Assembly (NCBI GenBank): GCA_023269615.1
Contig: JAHFSY010000011.1
Span: 1-64,000, forward strand
Direction: 5' to 3'
From: Verrucomicrobiota bacterium
Lineage (GTDB): Bacteria; Verrucomicrobiota; Verrucomicrobiia; JABWAM01
Length of the DNA: 64,000 nucleotides
Shown here piece by piece: positions 7,683 through 15,966 of the stretch; position 1 is the stretch's first letter, and every line of letters starts with the position of its first letter. Both the position numbers and the translations under genes were made by a program. Below the pieces are notes generated by a model. That model was not told the origin of the DNA, searched no databases, and was given only the letters and a program-made list of their open reading frames with translations.

Positions 7683-9130
7683 TGAAAGCCTATCCGCCTT
7701 CCCCGGTTTCCCCCGGCCCGGTCCGTCTTCTGCTCGACGACCAATTTGTATCCGACAGCTGGCTGCTCCGTCGAGTGGTCGTCCAGCCCCGCAAACATCC
7801 GGGGCCACTGCTCCAGCATCGCAACAATCCTCCCTGGGGCTGCATCTCCTACGTCTCGGTCGTGCACGATCCGCGCGATCGGCTTTTCAAGATGTGGTAC
7901 GACCTCAACAATCGTGAAGCTGGAGAGCTCCGCGCAAAAGTCCCCGAGGATCGTTTGGCGGAATGGGTGAAGAATGTCCCCGAAACCCACAAGTCCCCCG
8001 CCATGGCCTATGCGGAAAGCGAGGATGGCATCACATGGCGCAAGCCCCCGGTGGGAAAAGGGCTTTTCGCCGGCACCAATATCTGCTTCGCGGGAAACGT
8101 CCAGGTCTCGAGCAACCATGTGTTTCTCGAGGACGATGACCCCGACCCTGCGCGTCGCTTCAAGCTCTGGTACTACGACGCCATCACGATCGAGGATGGC
8201 GGACACTGCGTCGCCTTTTCGCCCGATGGCATCAACTGGAAGGGCTATGAAAAAAATCCGACCATCTACGGGAACAGCGACGCCAACAACACCGTCGTGC
8301 GCGACCCGATTCGCGGCGGTTATCTTTTATACATGCGTCACTGGGACGCGGCAGCGGGAGGATGGCTGCCGGACCCAAACCGTAATTTCCGCCGCCGCAT
8401 CGCCGTGGTGCCGGGCAAAAGCGTCACCGAATGGGGTGAGCCCGTCAACGTGTTCTACCCCGACGAACTGGATGAGAACGATTTCCAGGGACTCTCCGTA
8501 TTTCATCATCACGGGGTTTTCTTCGGCCTGCTGACGAACTACAGCCACAACCGCCAGGTGGTGGACTGCCAGCTTGCGTTCAGCCGGGATGGTTACCGTT
8601 GGGACCGGCTGCCGACGCGCCCCGATTTCATCCCGCGTGGTGCCGAGGGTGATTTTGATTCCAAGATGATTTTTCCATGCTATGCGCCCGTGTCTGAGGG
8701 CGAGAACCTGCGCTTCTACTACACGGGCATGCCCTTTTATCACGATGATGAACACACGCGTCTCTGGGAAGACTGCGGCGTGGGGCTCGCGACCGCAAAA
8801 TGGGGGCGCATGATCGGGCGCCGTGCCAATGGCGAACTCGGAATTCTTCTCACGCATCCATTCGTGGTGGATGGCGACAAACTGGTCATCGATGTCGAGA
8901 CGGCCGGCCACGGCGAGATGGTGGTTGAAGTGGCCGAGCCCGACCCACGCGTGCGTGGCGGCCGCATTCCACCCGGCTTCGCGCGCGCCGACTGCGATGT
9001 CTTCCGCGGCGATTCCAACAAGCACGTGGTGACGTGGAAGGGCAAACACATCGGAGCGCTCAAGGGAAAACGCGTCCGCCTCCGCATCGGCCTGAAGATG
9101 GCCACGATTTTCAGTTACGCCGTGGTGTGA
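7682..9130 (+). CDS. Predicted beta-propeller glycosidase (GH32/43-like)
   Basis: This 482-residue protein opens with a VRLLLDDQFVSDSWLLRR segment and repeated blades such as HDPRDRLFKMWYD, FKLWYYD and LAFSRDGYRWDRLP. The pattern matches five-bladed propeller hydrolases of planctomycetes and verrucomicrobia. A C-terminal beta-sandwich (ILLTHPFVVDGDKLVIDVET to the end) resembles the GH32 C-terminal module. No signal peptide is apparent. The start is the ATG at 7682 that overlaps the preceding stop, rather than the TTG three bases earlier. The substrate is unknown; coupling to the M24 gene suggests one catabolic route. Confidence 0.7.
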   Translation: MKAYPPSPVSPGPVRLLLDDQFVSDSWLLRRVVVQPRKHPGPLLQHRNNPPWGCISYVSVVHDPRDRLFKMWYDLNNREAGELRAKVPEDRLAEWVKNVPETHKSPAMAYAESEDGITWRKPPVGKGLFAGTNICFAGNVQVSSNHVFLEDDDPDPARRFKLWYYDAITIEDGGHCVAFSPDGINWKGYEKNPTIYGNSDANNTVVRDPIRGGYLLYMRHWDAAAGGWLPDPNRNFRRRIAVVPGKSVTEWGEPVNVFYPDELDENDFQGLSVFHHHGVFFGLLTNYSHNRQVVDCQLAFSRDGYRWDRLPTRPDFIPRGAEGDFDSKMIFPCYAPVSEGENLRFYYTGMPFYHDDEHTRLWEDCGVGLATAKWGRMIGRRANGELGILLTHPFVVDGDKLVIDVETAGHGEMVVEVAEPDPRVRGGRIPPGFARADCDVFRGDSNKHVVTWKGKHIGALKGKRVRLRIGLKMATIFSYAVV

Positions 9131-9189
9131 AATTCCATCGCTGAATTTGTTCCTGTCATAATTGCGATTTTGGATTATGGTATATTCTT

Positions 9190-10299
9190 ATGTTTTTGCG
9201 AATGTGCGGCCACCTGTTGTCCCGTGGAGGATGCTTTGCCGCGCTCTGCCTGCTTTTCGCACCACTCTTGCCGGCCCAGGATGCGCCACCGGTCATCCAG
9301 GCGTTCTTCGGGCCCAAGGCGGCGGACGATCCCGCGGGGCTGTACTTCAACCTCATGCGCTTTCTCGACACGGCAAAGGTTTCCATCCACGCGTCCATCC
9401 ACGAGGTGGACATGATCAGCATCGCGGAAAAACTCGCCGAACGCGCCTCGCAGGGACTTGATGTCCAGATCGTCATCGAAGCCAAATGGTGGACCCTCTC
9501 CAAGAACAAGGCCGTCCGCGGGGTTCTCGAAAAAAGCAAGGTGAAGGTCATCCTCGACACCAAGAGCAGCGGCCTGATGCACAACAAATTTTTTGTCGTG
9601 GACGGCAAGCGGGTCTGGACGGGCTCCACCAACATCACCGAGACCTGCCTCCTCTACAACCCGAACAACTCGCTCTGGATCGAGGACGCTCAGGTCGCGG
9701 AAAATTACATGCAGGAATTCAACCAGGAACACGCCGGCCACTTTGCCGCGCAGCGCCCCGGCGGCGCGGGCGTCCTGCATCCCACGGTTCAAACCGCCGC
9801 CGGAAAAATCCGCACGATGTTCTGCCCGGAAGACAAACCCCTGGGCACGATCGCCAAGCTCATAGATGGCGCCCAGAAGAGCGTGGACATCCTGTGCTTC
9901 GTCTTCTCCAGCCAGGAGATCGCCGAGGCGGCCATCCGCGCCCACCGCCGAGGCGTGAAGGTGCGTGTTCTGCTCGACAACGTCTTCAGCAGCCCAGCCG
10001 CCACGTCCCACTGGAAATACGTCCCGTTCCGGGCCATGAGCGAGGCGGGCATCGCCTGCAAGTACGATGACGAAAATTCAAAGCTCCATCACAAGCTCAT
10101 CATCATCGACAACTCCATCCTCGAAGTCGGCAGCATGAACTTCTCGCTCAACGGCGAAAAGACCAACTCGGAAAATGTGCTCATCATCGAGTCCCCCGAG
10201 CTGGCCCAGAAATACGAGGCGGAATTCGAGCGGTTGTGGAAATATTTCGACGGCAACCCCTCCGAGACCACCCCCGACGCGGAGGGCGAGGATGGGTGA
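9190..10299 (+). CDS. Secreted phospholipase D-like protein
   Basis: This 369-residue protein has a signal peptide (hydrophobic CFAALCLLFAPLLPAQD) and two HKD half-sites: MHNKFFVVDG followed by GSTN, and LHHKLIIIDNS followed by GSMN. Both are intact, so the monomer should form one active site. Family members cleave phosphodiesters in phospholipids, cardiolipin or DNA; an exported form could act on lipid or nucleic acid in the periplasm or outside. It precedes a secreted nuclease, suggesting a nutrient-scavenging block. Confidence 0.88.
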   Translation: MFLRMCGHLLSRGGCFAALCLLFAPLLPAQDAPPVIQAFFGPKAADDPAGLYFNLMRFLDTAKVSIHASIHEVDMISIAEKLAERASQGLDVQIVIEAKWWTLSKNKAVRGVLEKSKVKVILDTKSSGLMHNKFFVVDGKRVWTGSTNITETCLLYNPNNSLWIEDAQVAENYMQEFNQEHAGHFAAQRPGGAGVLHPTVQTAAGKIRTMFCPEDKPLGTIAKLIDGAQKSVDILCFVFSSQEIAEAAIRAHRRGVKVRVLLDNVFSSPAATSHWKYVPFRAMSEAGIACKYDDENSKLHHKLIIIDNSILEVGSMNFSLNGEKTNSENVLIIESPELAQKYEAEFERLWKYFDGNPSETTPDAEGEDG

Positions 10300-10325
10300 A
10301 TCCACGATCGATGTGATTTTTCCGA

Positions 10326-10436
10326 AGGTAGGGCGCGCTCGCCGAGCGCGCCGCGGGCACGCGTCGCCCGGGACTTCCTACGCATCATTCAAGGCGTTTC
10401 CCCGCCTCGGCGCGTTCGGCGAACGCGCCCTACCTA
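10326..10436. repeat. GGTAGGGCGCG palindromic element, copy 1
   Basis: Arms of 28 bases (10326-10353 and 10409-10436) beginning AGGTAGGGCGCGCTCGCC pair with only two non-Watson-Crick positions. Each arm also folds on itself. The element ends exactly at the nuclease start codon. A related smaller element lies at 12063-12123. Confidence 0.85.
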
Positions 10437-11149
10437 TGATCTGCACCTTCCTGCTGGTCACGCTCTGGACTGCCTCTGCCTTCGCGGACTCCGACCTCGC
10501 CGGCACGGTCATCCACCCGAGCGATGGCGGCGTGGTGGAAATCCAGCCTGAGGGACAAAAGCAACTCGTCACCATCAAGCTCATCGGCGTCGAGGTGCCC
10601 GTCAAATCCACGCGCGACGCCGAGGGGCAGGAGCCATGGGGCACGCGCGCCCAGCAATTTCTCTCCCTGCAGGTCACGCGCAAAAATGTCCGCGTGGAGT
10701 TTGACGTCCAGACCGCAACCGACACCCAAGCGAAATGGGGTTATCTCTGGGTGGGCGACAAACTCATGAACGAGGAGTTGTTGCGGGCGGGACACGCGGT
10801 GCTCGACACGCGTCCGCCGAATGTAAAATACGCCGAGCGGCTGCAAGCCGCCCAGCATGACGCGCGCGAAAAACAGGCCGGTATCTGGGATCCGAAGGAG
10901 CCGTTGCCCGAGCAGCCAGGCAAATTTTCAGCGGAGAAACACGACGCCAAAAGAGCGGCGAAGACACTCGAAGCCGATAATTCCATCCCAGCGTGGCAAC
11001 CCGGCTGCGTCATCGGCAACCGCAAAACCAAAAAATTTCATGTTGGCGGCGGACGCTACTACGAATCCGCCAAGAAGGGGAAAAACGCCATCTTCTTCAA
11101 AACCGCAGAGGACGCGCAAAAAGCTGGCTACGTGAAATCGGGGGAATGA
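10436..11149 (+). CDS. Secreted SNase-like nuclease with degenerate C-terminal metal-site domain
   Basis: This 237-residue protein has a signal peptide (MICTFLLVTLWTASAFADSD) and a staphylococcal-nuclease OB-fold (LIGVEVPVKS, EPWGTRAQQFL, GYLWVGDKLMNEELLRAGHA). Its C-terminal segment GNRKTKKFHVGGGRYYES...FKTAEDAQKAGY resembles the Ada-type or sunset zinc-binding domain, but the usual cysteines are replaced (GGGRYY), so zinc binding is doubtful. The start ATG lies at the very end of a palindromic repeat, which therefore forms the whole leader. The stop overlaps the next start by ATGA. Confidence 0.8.
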   Translation: MICTFLLVTLWTASAFADSDLAGTVIHPSDGGVVEIQPEGQKQLVTIKLIGVEVPVKSTRDAEGQEPWGTRAQQFLSLQVTRKNVRVEFDVQTATDTQAKWGYLWVGDKLMNEELLRAGHAVLDTRPPNVKYAERLQAAQHDAREKQAGIWDPKEPLPEQPGKFSAEKHDAKRAAKTLEADNSIPAWQPGCVIGNRKTKKFHVGGGRYYESAKKGKNAIFFKTAEDAQKAGYVKSGE

Positions 11150-12000
11150 GAATGATGATCCACCCCTGCCACTCCATCCAAATCACCGCCCTCCTGTTCT
11201 GCGGAACCCTGGTCGCCGGCGAACCGAAGATTGAAAATGGTTTTTATCGCATGGTGGAATCCGGTGGCATCAAAGTCCGCACACTCAACGGAGAGGAAAT
11301 CCAACTCGGCGAGAAATTGAAAGTCACGGCGGATTACTCAAGACTCAACGTTAGCTCGATGAGCAACAAGAACGATCTCTTCAGCTTGCTAGTCGAGAAG
11401 AAAGGCCCGTTCTCCGAACCCATCCCGAACACCGCTCTCTTTGTAGATGGCTTTTGCCTCATTGACCCTCCCGGTTCGGGTAAGGAAAACAACCTGTTTT
11501 ATAGTAACTTCCCCTCTGAAACTGCCGCCACCAGCTTTGCACGTCATTTCAATGTCAAAGTCGTGTATCGCCATCATCCGCACCACGAGATGCTTGTCTC
11601 ATTCGTACCTGAAAAGGAAAAATATAAAACTTCATCCAGCGTTCCTGTGAAGCTCCAGATCAAGAACGTGGGCAAGGAGCCCTTCGCGTTCATGGTTGGT
11701 GGAATGGAGATGTTTCGCGACAATCAATTCGCCTTCGCCATCCTGAATGACCATTCCGTACTCGATACGGGAAATTCGATGATCCTGGGAGGTTTGATGC
11801 CCGTTACCATCCTGAAACCCGGCAAGACATTTGAAAAGGAAGTGGATTTGAAAGGCTGGTTCGATTTCAAGGAGCGTAGCACCTACCCGATCCGAGGCAG
11901 CTACTCGATGAATTTCGTGGAACCCAATGCGGACTCTTTCTTCACGATCTGGACAGATTACGCCACAGCAGACTTCAGCGTGACCATTGGTGACGATTGA
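11146..12000 (+). CDS. Secreted protein of unknown function
   Basis: This 284-residue protein overlaps the nuclease gene by four bases (ATGA) and is therefore probably translated with it. It has an N-terminal hydrophobic export signal (ITALLFCGTLVAGEP) and a beta-rich body with two likely sandwich domains (about 25-130 and 140-284). The second includes VPVKLQIKNVGKEPFAFMVGG, like Ig-type folds. No catalytic motif is recognised. Coupling to a secreted nuclease is the only functional hint. Confidence 0.7.
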   Translation: MRMMIHPCHSIQITALLFCGTLVAGEPKIENGFYRMVESGGIKVRTLNGEEIQLGEKLKVTADYSRLNVSSMSNKNDLFSLLVEKKGPFSEPIPNTALFVDGFCLIDPPGSGKENNLFYSNFPSETAATSFARHFNVKVVYRHHPHHEMLVSFVPEKEKYKTSSSVPVKLQIKNVGKEPFAFMVGGMEMFRDNQFAFAILNDHSVLDTGNSMILGGLMPVTILKPGKTFEKEVDLKGWFDFKERSTYPIRGSYSMNFVEPNADSFFTIWTDYATADFSVTIGDD

Positions 12001-12032
12001 CAGGCTCTCCCCGGCTTTGTGTGGGTCTTAGC

Positions 12033-12149
12033 GCGTGTCCGGAAAGTAAGTTGCTTGCTCGTGGTAGGGCGCGACCGCCGGGCGCGCCGCTGCGTAGCGG
12101 ACGGCCCGGCGGTCCGTCCCTACCTCGAATACTGAATTTCCGGACACGC
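12033..12149. repeat. Nested palindrome: GCGTGTCCGGAAA arms around GGTAGGG element
   Basis: Perfect outer 13-bp arms GCGTGTCCGGAAA / TTTCCGGACACGC enclose an inner palindrome (12063-12123) of the GGTAGGGCGCG type. Two repeat families are thus stacked, one inside the other. Confidence 0.8.
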
Positions 12150-12196
12150 TCTTAGCGTGTGTCCGCAACATAGCGCGTTTGAAATCGGGGGAAATC

Positions 12197-12270
12197 AAGC
12201 GGTTGGCCAGCGCCGCAGCCGCCCTGTTGCGTCGCGCAACATAAGCGGCGGAGGCGCTGGCCAACCGCTT
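12197..12270. repeat. Covarying palindrome, copy A
   Basis: Perfect 18-bp outer arms (AAGCGGTTGGCCAGCGCC and its complement) flank a conserved core containing GCCGCCCTGTTGCG and GCGCAACATAAGCGGC, which itself pairs. Copies B (48746-48811) and C (49198-49267) keep the core but have different, still complementary arms. Confidence 0.9.
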
Positions 12271-12456
12271 CGACAGGCACAGGACAAGTCGCCAGGGGTC
12301 GATTGAGCGGATTTTTCATGCGTTTGCCCTGTTTTTCCGTGCCGTGTGATTTTCAAACCTTCGCTTTTTGTGTGACAAACTTCTCGCCCCACACTCCAAG
12401 CTTGTTTCCGGACCGATAGGGTGTATGCTTCCCGCATCGTTTTCATGGGAGGCTTC

Positions 12457-13245
12457 ATGTTCAAGCAACTGGGAAAAACTTCAGCTCTGTTCACCATCGG
12501 GCTGGCTTTTTTTCTTTTCATTCATCCTTGTCGGTCTGGAGCGGAGCAGCGTGACCTGATCAATAAATCCGAGGATGAAGCCATCAAATGGCTCGGTCCT
12601 CCATCAAGCGAGCTTGAACTTGGAAATGAAAAGACCCTCGTCTATCCCGACAAGAAGGTGTACCTGACCGACGGCGTCATCAAGAAAGTGGTCGCCACCA
12701 AGGCATCAGATGCTGCTTCGGACGAAAGTGCCGCGAAGGAATCGGGTTCAAGCGCTGGCGCGCCCAGCGCCACCCAGTGCCCCGTTTCGGGTTCATGCAA
12801 TGCCTCGGATTCCTCTGCCAGTCCGGAACTGCGTCAAAAGTGCCAGGAGTGGGAGAGCGCGAATCAAAAGTACATCGAATCAGCCAAAAAACTTGACCAG
12901 GAGTACAAGGAGCGCTTCAAGGCGTTGAATCGCAGCAGTTCCAATTACTCCGCTGAATGCCAGAAGCTGGCTGCGGAACGCGCGAAGGCGGTTCAAGCTC
13001 TGCGGGAAGACCTGGGCCTGACCTCCCTCGCAAAGGAAATCCAAAAGTTGCAGGATAAAAGCCATGCCGAGCTTGCGGAAAAGAATTCCACCAGCGACTC
13101 CGCTTCGGCTGACCGCGAGAAAACATCCCTCCAAAACAGCAAGGACATGTTCCGTTCCAGCGAAAGCAGCAAGTCCATGAACAGTGGCTCCCAGTCCGCC
13201 GCGGACCTCATCAACAAGACCAAGCAGGATTTGAATTCCCACTGA
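12457..13245 (+). CDS. Exported Ser/Ala-rich coiled-coil protein
   Basis: Starting at ATG 12457 (preceded by GGGAGG at good spacing) this is a 262-residue protein with a basic N-terminus and hydrophobic export signal (FTIGLAFFLFIHPC). A conserved-looking patch IKWLGPPSSELELGNEKTLVYPDKKVYLTDG resembles lipoprotein small-domain folds. Then come a low-complexity Ser/Ala linker with a CPVSGSC pair, a long charged helical region (about 125-215) and a Ser-rich tail. No known family is recognised. Upstream in-frame GTG and ATG codons would only lengthen the signal region. Confidence 0.65.
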   Translation: MFKQLGKTSALFTIGLAFFLFIHPCRSGAEQRDLINKSEDEAIKWLGPPSSELELGNEKTLVYPDKKVYLTDGVIKKVVATKASDAASDESAAKESGSSAGAPSATQCPVSGSCNASDSSASPELRQKCQEWESANQKYIESAKKLDQEYKERFKALNRSSSNYSAECQKLAAERAKAVQALREDLGLTSLAKEIQKLQDKSHAELAEKNSTSDSASADREKTSLQNSKDMFRSSESSKSMNSGSQSAADLINKTKQDLNSH

Positions 13246-13262
13246 AACCGCAGGCCGTTTTG

Positions 13263-13484
13263 TCAGGCTTTTTTCTTTCCCGTCACCAGGACGAGGATTC
13301 CGCCGACGAGCATCACGCCGCCTGCGATCGGGGCGAGCTTCGACGGCTTCCTGGTCTCCGCCTGGATTTTTCCAAGCGGCCCCGCGTCAATCACCGTCTC
13401 CTGTTCCTTGACCATGATCTTGGAGGCCAGCAACGCCGCGCCAGCCAGAATCAACACAATACCCACAATCGTTTTTAAATTCAT
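13263..13484 (-). CDS. Small two-helix membrane protein (DUF3185-like)
   Basis: The 73-residue product from ATG 13484 starts with a hydrophobic helix (IVGIVLILAGAALLASKI), has a polar loop, and ends with a second glycine-rich helix and KKK. This is the pattern of small DUF3185-type inner-membrane proteins. Function is unknown. It follows the DoxX gene on the same strand by 64 bases and may be the last gene of the RiPP operon. Confidence 0.6.
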   Translation of the reverse strand: MNLKTIVGIVLILAGAALLASKIMVKEQETVIDAGPLGKIQAETRKPSKLAPIAGGVMLVGGILVLVTGKKKA

Positions 13485-13548
13485 CGTGCCCGTTGGTATC
13501 ACGCTTCCGCGACGGAAGCAAATCATGTCGAAGAAATGCGCGACGCCC

Positions 13549-14034
13549 TCAACATCCGGAATTCTTTTTCCCCTTGATGAACAGGGCGTCGATCAGGCGG
13601 TCGAGCGAAAAGAAGCCGGGGCCGAAGAAGAGGACGACGAGCGCCGTGAAAAGAAAGGGGAACGGGTCCGCGCCGGTAAACTTGCCAGGCTCACTGAAAA
13701 TCATCTTCAAGGCACCCGACTCCGCGGTTGCGTAGGCAACGACCATCGTGAATGCCAGCGGGATGGAGATCAGGCGCGAGAACAATCCGACCATGAGAAG
13801 CAGTCCGCCAAAACATTCCGTGGAAGCAGCGATGTACACGTTCAGCGTGGGCATGGGAATGTGCAGGTCCTCGGCGAAATACCTGACCACCTGCGGAATC
13901 CGGTGAAATTTCCCCCAGCCCGACTGAAAAAACTGCCATCCAAAATAGAGGCGCACGAATAACAGGAATGGGTGTTGAAGGAGCTTGGCAACCTTCACGA
14001 GCAACGAATGGGATTTGATGAGTAGCTGGAACAT
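13549..14034 (-). CDS. DoxX-family membrane protein (BufD-like)
   Basis: The 161-residue product has four hydrophobic segments and the DoxX features FVRLYFGWQFFQSGWGKF and a long LTALVVLFFGPG helix. DoxX proteins commonly accompany MNIO/bufferin operons, where they are called BufD and may help redox balance or cofactor supply; the mechanism is not settled. It lies downstream of bufC, separated by a palindromic repeat, and is in the same orientation, which supports operon membership. Confidence 0.8.
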   Translation of the reverse strand: MFQLLIKSHSLLVKVAKLLQHPFLLFVRLYFGWQFFQSGWGKFHRIPQVVRYFAEDLHIPMPTLNVYIAASTECFGGLLLMVGLFSRLISIPLAFTMVVAYATAESGALKMIFSEPGKFTGADPFPFLFTALVVLFFGPGFFSLDRLIDALFIKGKKNSGC

Positions 14035-14041
14035 AGAAAAG

Positions 14042-14133
14042 AAAGGATGAAGGATGAGGGATGAGGGATGAAGAAAAAAATGAAGGCCCAGAGTGCTGTT
14101 AGTTCATCCCTCATCCCTCATCCTTCATCCTTT
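14042..14133. repeat. GGATGAAGGATGAGGG palindrome
   Basis: Perfect 31-bp arms (14042-14072 and 14103-14133) made of GGATGA-type units enclose 30 bases. The right arm encodes the last residues of BufC (QRMKDEG) and its stop codon. Confidence 0.9.
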
Positions 14134-15031
14134 GTTTACAAAACCAGCCGAGAGACATCCAGTTCTTAAACCATTCCTGGATGCGGGAACCCCAATCCGT
14201 CGCGTTCGGATGGCTTGATCTCAAGGCAGATGCGCACGCGGCCCCAACCGTCCTTCCGTTCCGAAGCGCGCTGAGAATATGATAAGCTTCCGGCTCCAGG
14301 CGCTTGTAAAAGAGCGCGTATTCCACCCGATGCACTGCCACAAAGGTTTTTTGCGGGCGGGGCAGTTTCAGTTTTTTTGAATGCGATGCCGTCCGTTTCG
14401 CCTCCATGGCGTTGCTCGCCTCCGAGCGCAGCGCGGCGTGTTTTTTCAGGGCGATCAGAAAATCGTCCACCGGATATTCGAGGGCGAGCAGGCCGATATG
14501 GGGCTGCAGCTCGAGCTTCAGCTTTGCGGGATCCCTGCCCGCCAGCGCAACGGGCTTGAGCACCGGGCGCGCTTCGCTGTCAAATGCCACCACCTGCGCC
14601 CATTCAAAGCGCGCAACGTCCATCGCCAGTTGCCCATGCGGCGCGGCCCAGCGCGGCTCCTTGCGCAGAAATTCCCCGATGCGGCTGCCGAGATTGCGCA
14701 TCGTGAAGGAGCTCGATGGATGCCGCTCGAGGTAAGCCTCCGCAAGTTTCACAAATTTCCGGTCGCCCACCACCGCGCGCAACCCGGGAAAATCCTCGTA
14801 AAAGGCATCGAGCAGGCGAAACCAATACTGGCGGTTGTAAAGCTCCAGGCGCTCGAACGACGACAGACGGTCGTTGGGCTTGATGAATGATTCGACGACG
14901 TGCCGGGTCGGGCGCCCGTCCTTCCATCGAGGCTTCATGCCATTGGAGGACGTAAGCGGCCGCATGATCGCCCCGGCCATGAGGCGCTGCAAACTCTTGA
15001 GCTGGCGCGCGGACTGAACCTGGAATTTCAC
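14111..15031 (-). CDS. bufC: BufC/HvfC-type partner of MNIO enzyme (DUF2063)
   Basis: This 306-residue protein begins at GTG 15031, which overlaps the BufB stop (GTGA). The N-terminal half has the DUF2063 pattern: a short helix, RLELYNRQYWFRLLDAFYED, then FPGLRAVVGDRKFVKLAEAYL and PSSSFTMRNLGSRIGEFL. In characterised systems this domain delivers the precursor peptide to the MNIO enzyme. The C-terminal half is divergent and ends inside a palindromic repeat. Tight coupling to the MNIO gene supports a dedicated recognition partner. Confidence 0.85.
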   Translation of the reverse strand: MKFQVQSARQLKSLQRLMAGAIMRPLTSSNGMKPRWKDGRPTRHVVESFIKPNDRLSSFERLELYNRQYWFRLLDAFYEDFPGLRAVVGDRKFVKLAEAYLERHPSSSFTMRNLGSRIGEFLRKEPRWAAPHGQLAMDVARFEWAQVVAFDSEARPVLKPVALAGRDPAKLKLELQPHIGLLALEYPVDDFLIALKKHAALRSEASNAMEAKRTASHSKKLKLPRPQKTFVAVHRVEYALFYKRLEPEAYHILSALRNGRTVGAACASALRSSHPNATDWGSRIQEWFKNWMSLGWFCKQRMKDEG

Positions 15032-15882
15032 GCCGCGACCTTTTCCTCGCGGATGCTTTGACGAAATTGGTTGGCCTTGAGCGCCTCGCGATGGACTTCG
15101 TGGAATGACGGGATGCGGTCGTCCCATTCGAGAAGCGTCGCGGTGTCGCCCACGAGCCGCGTGGCGTGCGCGTACAATTTCCACACGGGGTTGAGCACGG
15201 GGTGGTCGTGCGTGTCGAGGATGTACTTCTCGTACTTGGAATGCCCTGCGACATGGATTTGCGCCACGCGATGATGCGGGACGTTGTTGAGATAATCGTA
15301 CGGGTCGAATGTGTGGTTCTTGGACGACACGTAGATGTTGTTCACATCGAGCAAAATTCCGCAGTCCGCCTTCTCGACCACTTCCGAAAGAAACTCCCAT
15401 TCGGTCATCTCCGACGCATGGAATTCCGCGTAGCTGCTCACATTCTCAACGGCGATTGGGATCTCGAGAAAATCCTGGACCTGTCGGACCTTGCGGGCGG
15501 TGACGCGCGCCGCCGCGTGCGTGTAGGGCATGGGAAGAAGGTCGTGCGTGTAACGGCCATCCACGCTGCCCCAGCAAAGGTGATCGGAAAGCCATGGGGT
15601 TTTCGTCCGCTTCACAAGCCGTTTCAGCTTGTTGAGGTGCTCGCGGTTGAGCGGGTCGGCCGAGCCGAAATACATCGAGACGCCGTGCTGCACGACGCGG
15701 TATTGCTCGAGAATCTGGTCAAGGATGTGGAGGGGGCGGCCGCCATCGCACATGAAATTTTCCGAGATGATCTCAAACCAGTCCACGACCGGCTTGCGCG
15801 TGAGGATGTGGTTGTAATGCGGGACACGCAGCCCGATGCCCACGCCGAGATCCGTGTGTCCGTTGAAACGGTTGGCGGGCAT
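15028..15882 (-). CDS. bufB: MNIO (DUF692) multinuclear iron oxidase, RiPP-modifying
   Basis: This 284-residue TIM-barrel protein carries the DUF692/MNIO signature. It includes VPHYNHIL near the start, His66 (QHGVSM), SDHLCW at 99-104, ENVSSY at 146-151, LLDVNNIYV at 177-185, QIHVAGH at 208-214 and DTHDH at 223-227. These supply the His, Asp, Glu and Asn ligands for two or three iron ions. Known members convert cysteines of peptides into oxazolone/thioamide or thiooxazole groups that bind copper. The Cys-rich precursor encoded 84 bases upstream is the evident substrate. Confidence 0.93.
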   Translation of the reverse strand: MPANRFNGHTDLGVGIGLRVPHYNHILTRKPVVDWFEIISENFMCDGGRPLHILDQILEQYRVVQHGVSMYFGSADPLNREHLNKLKRLVKRTKTPWLSDHLCWGSVDGRYTHDLLPMPYTHAAARVTARKVRQVQDFLEIPIAVENVSSYAEFHASEMTEWEFLSEVVEKADCGILLDVNNIYVSSKNHTFDPYDYLNNVPHHRVAQIHVAGHSKYEKYILDTHDHPVLNPVWKLYAHATRLVGDTATLLEWDDRIPSFHEVHREALKANQFRQSIREEKVAA

Positions 15883-15966
15883 GCAGTGAAACAGCGCGGA
15901 GGACGATCCAGCGAGGACCGGGGAATGAAACCCCGGCCCTCGTGGATGAATTCGGGAACGACCCGA

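Larger units (their letters stand above)
12001..12456. other. Intergenic stretch filled by two palindromic elements
   Basis: No gene is seen. It contains a nested palindrome (12033-12149) and copy A of the covarying palindrome (12197-12270), then about 190 bases of unmarked sequence that must hold the promoter of the next gene. Confidence 0.6.
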
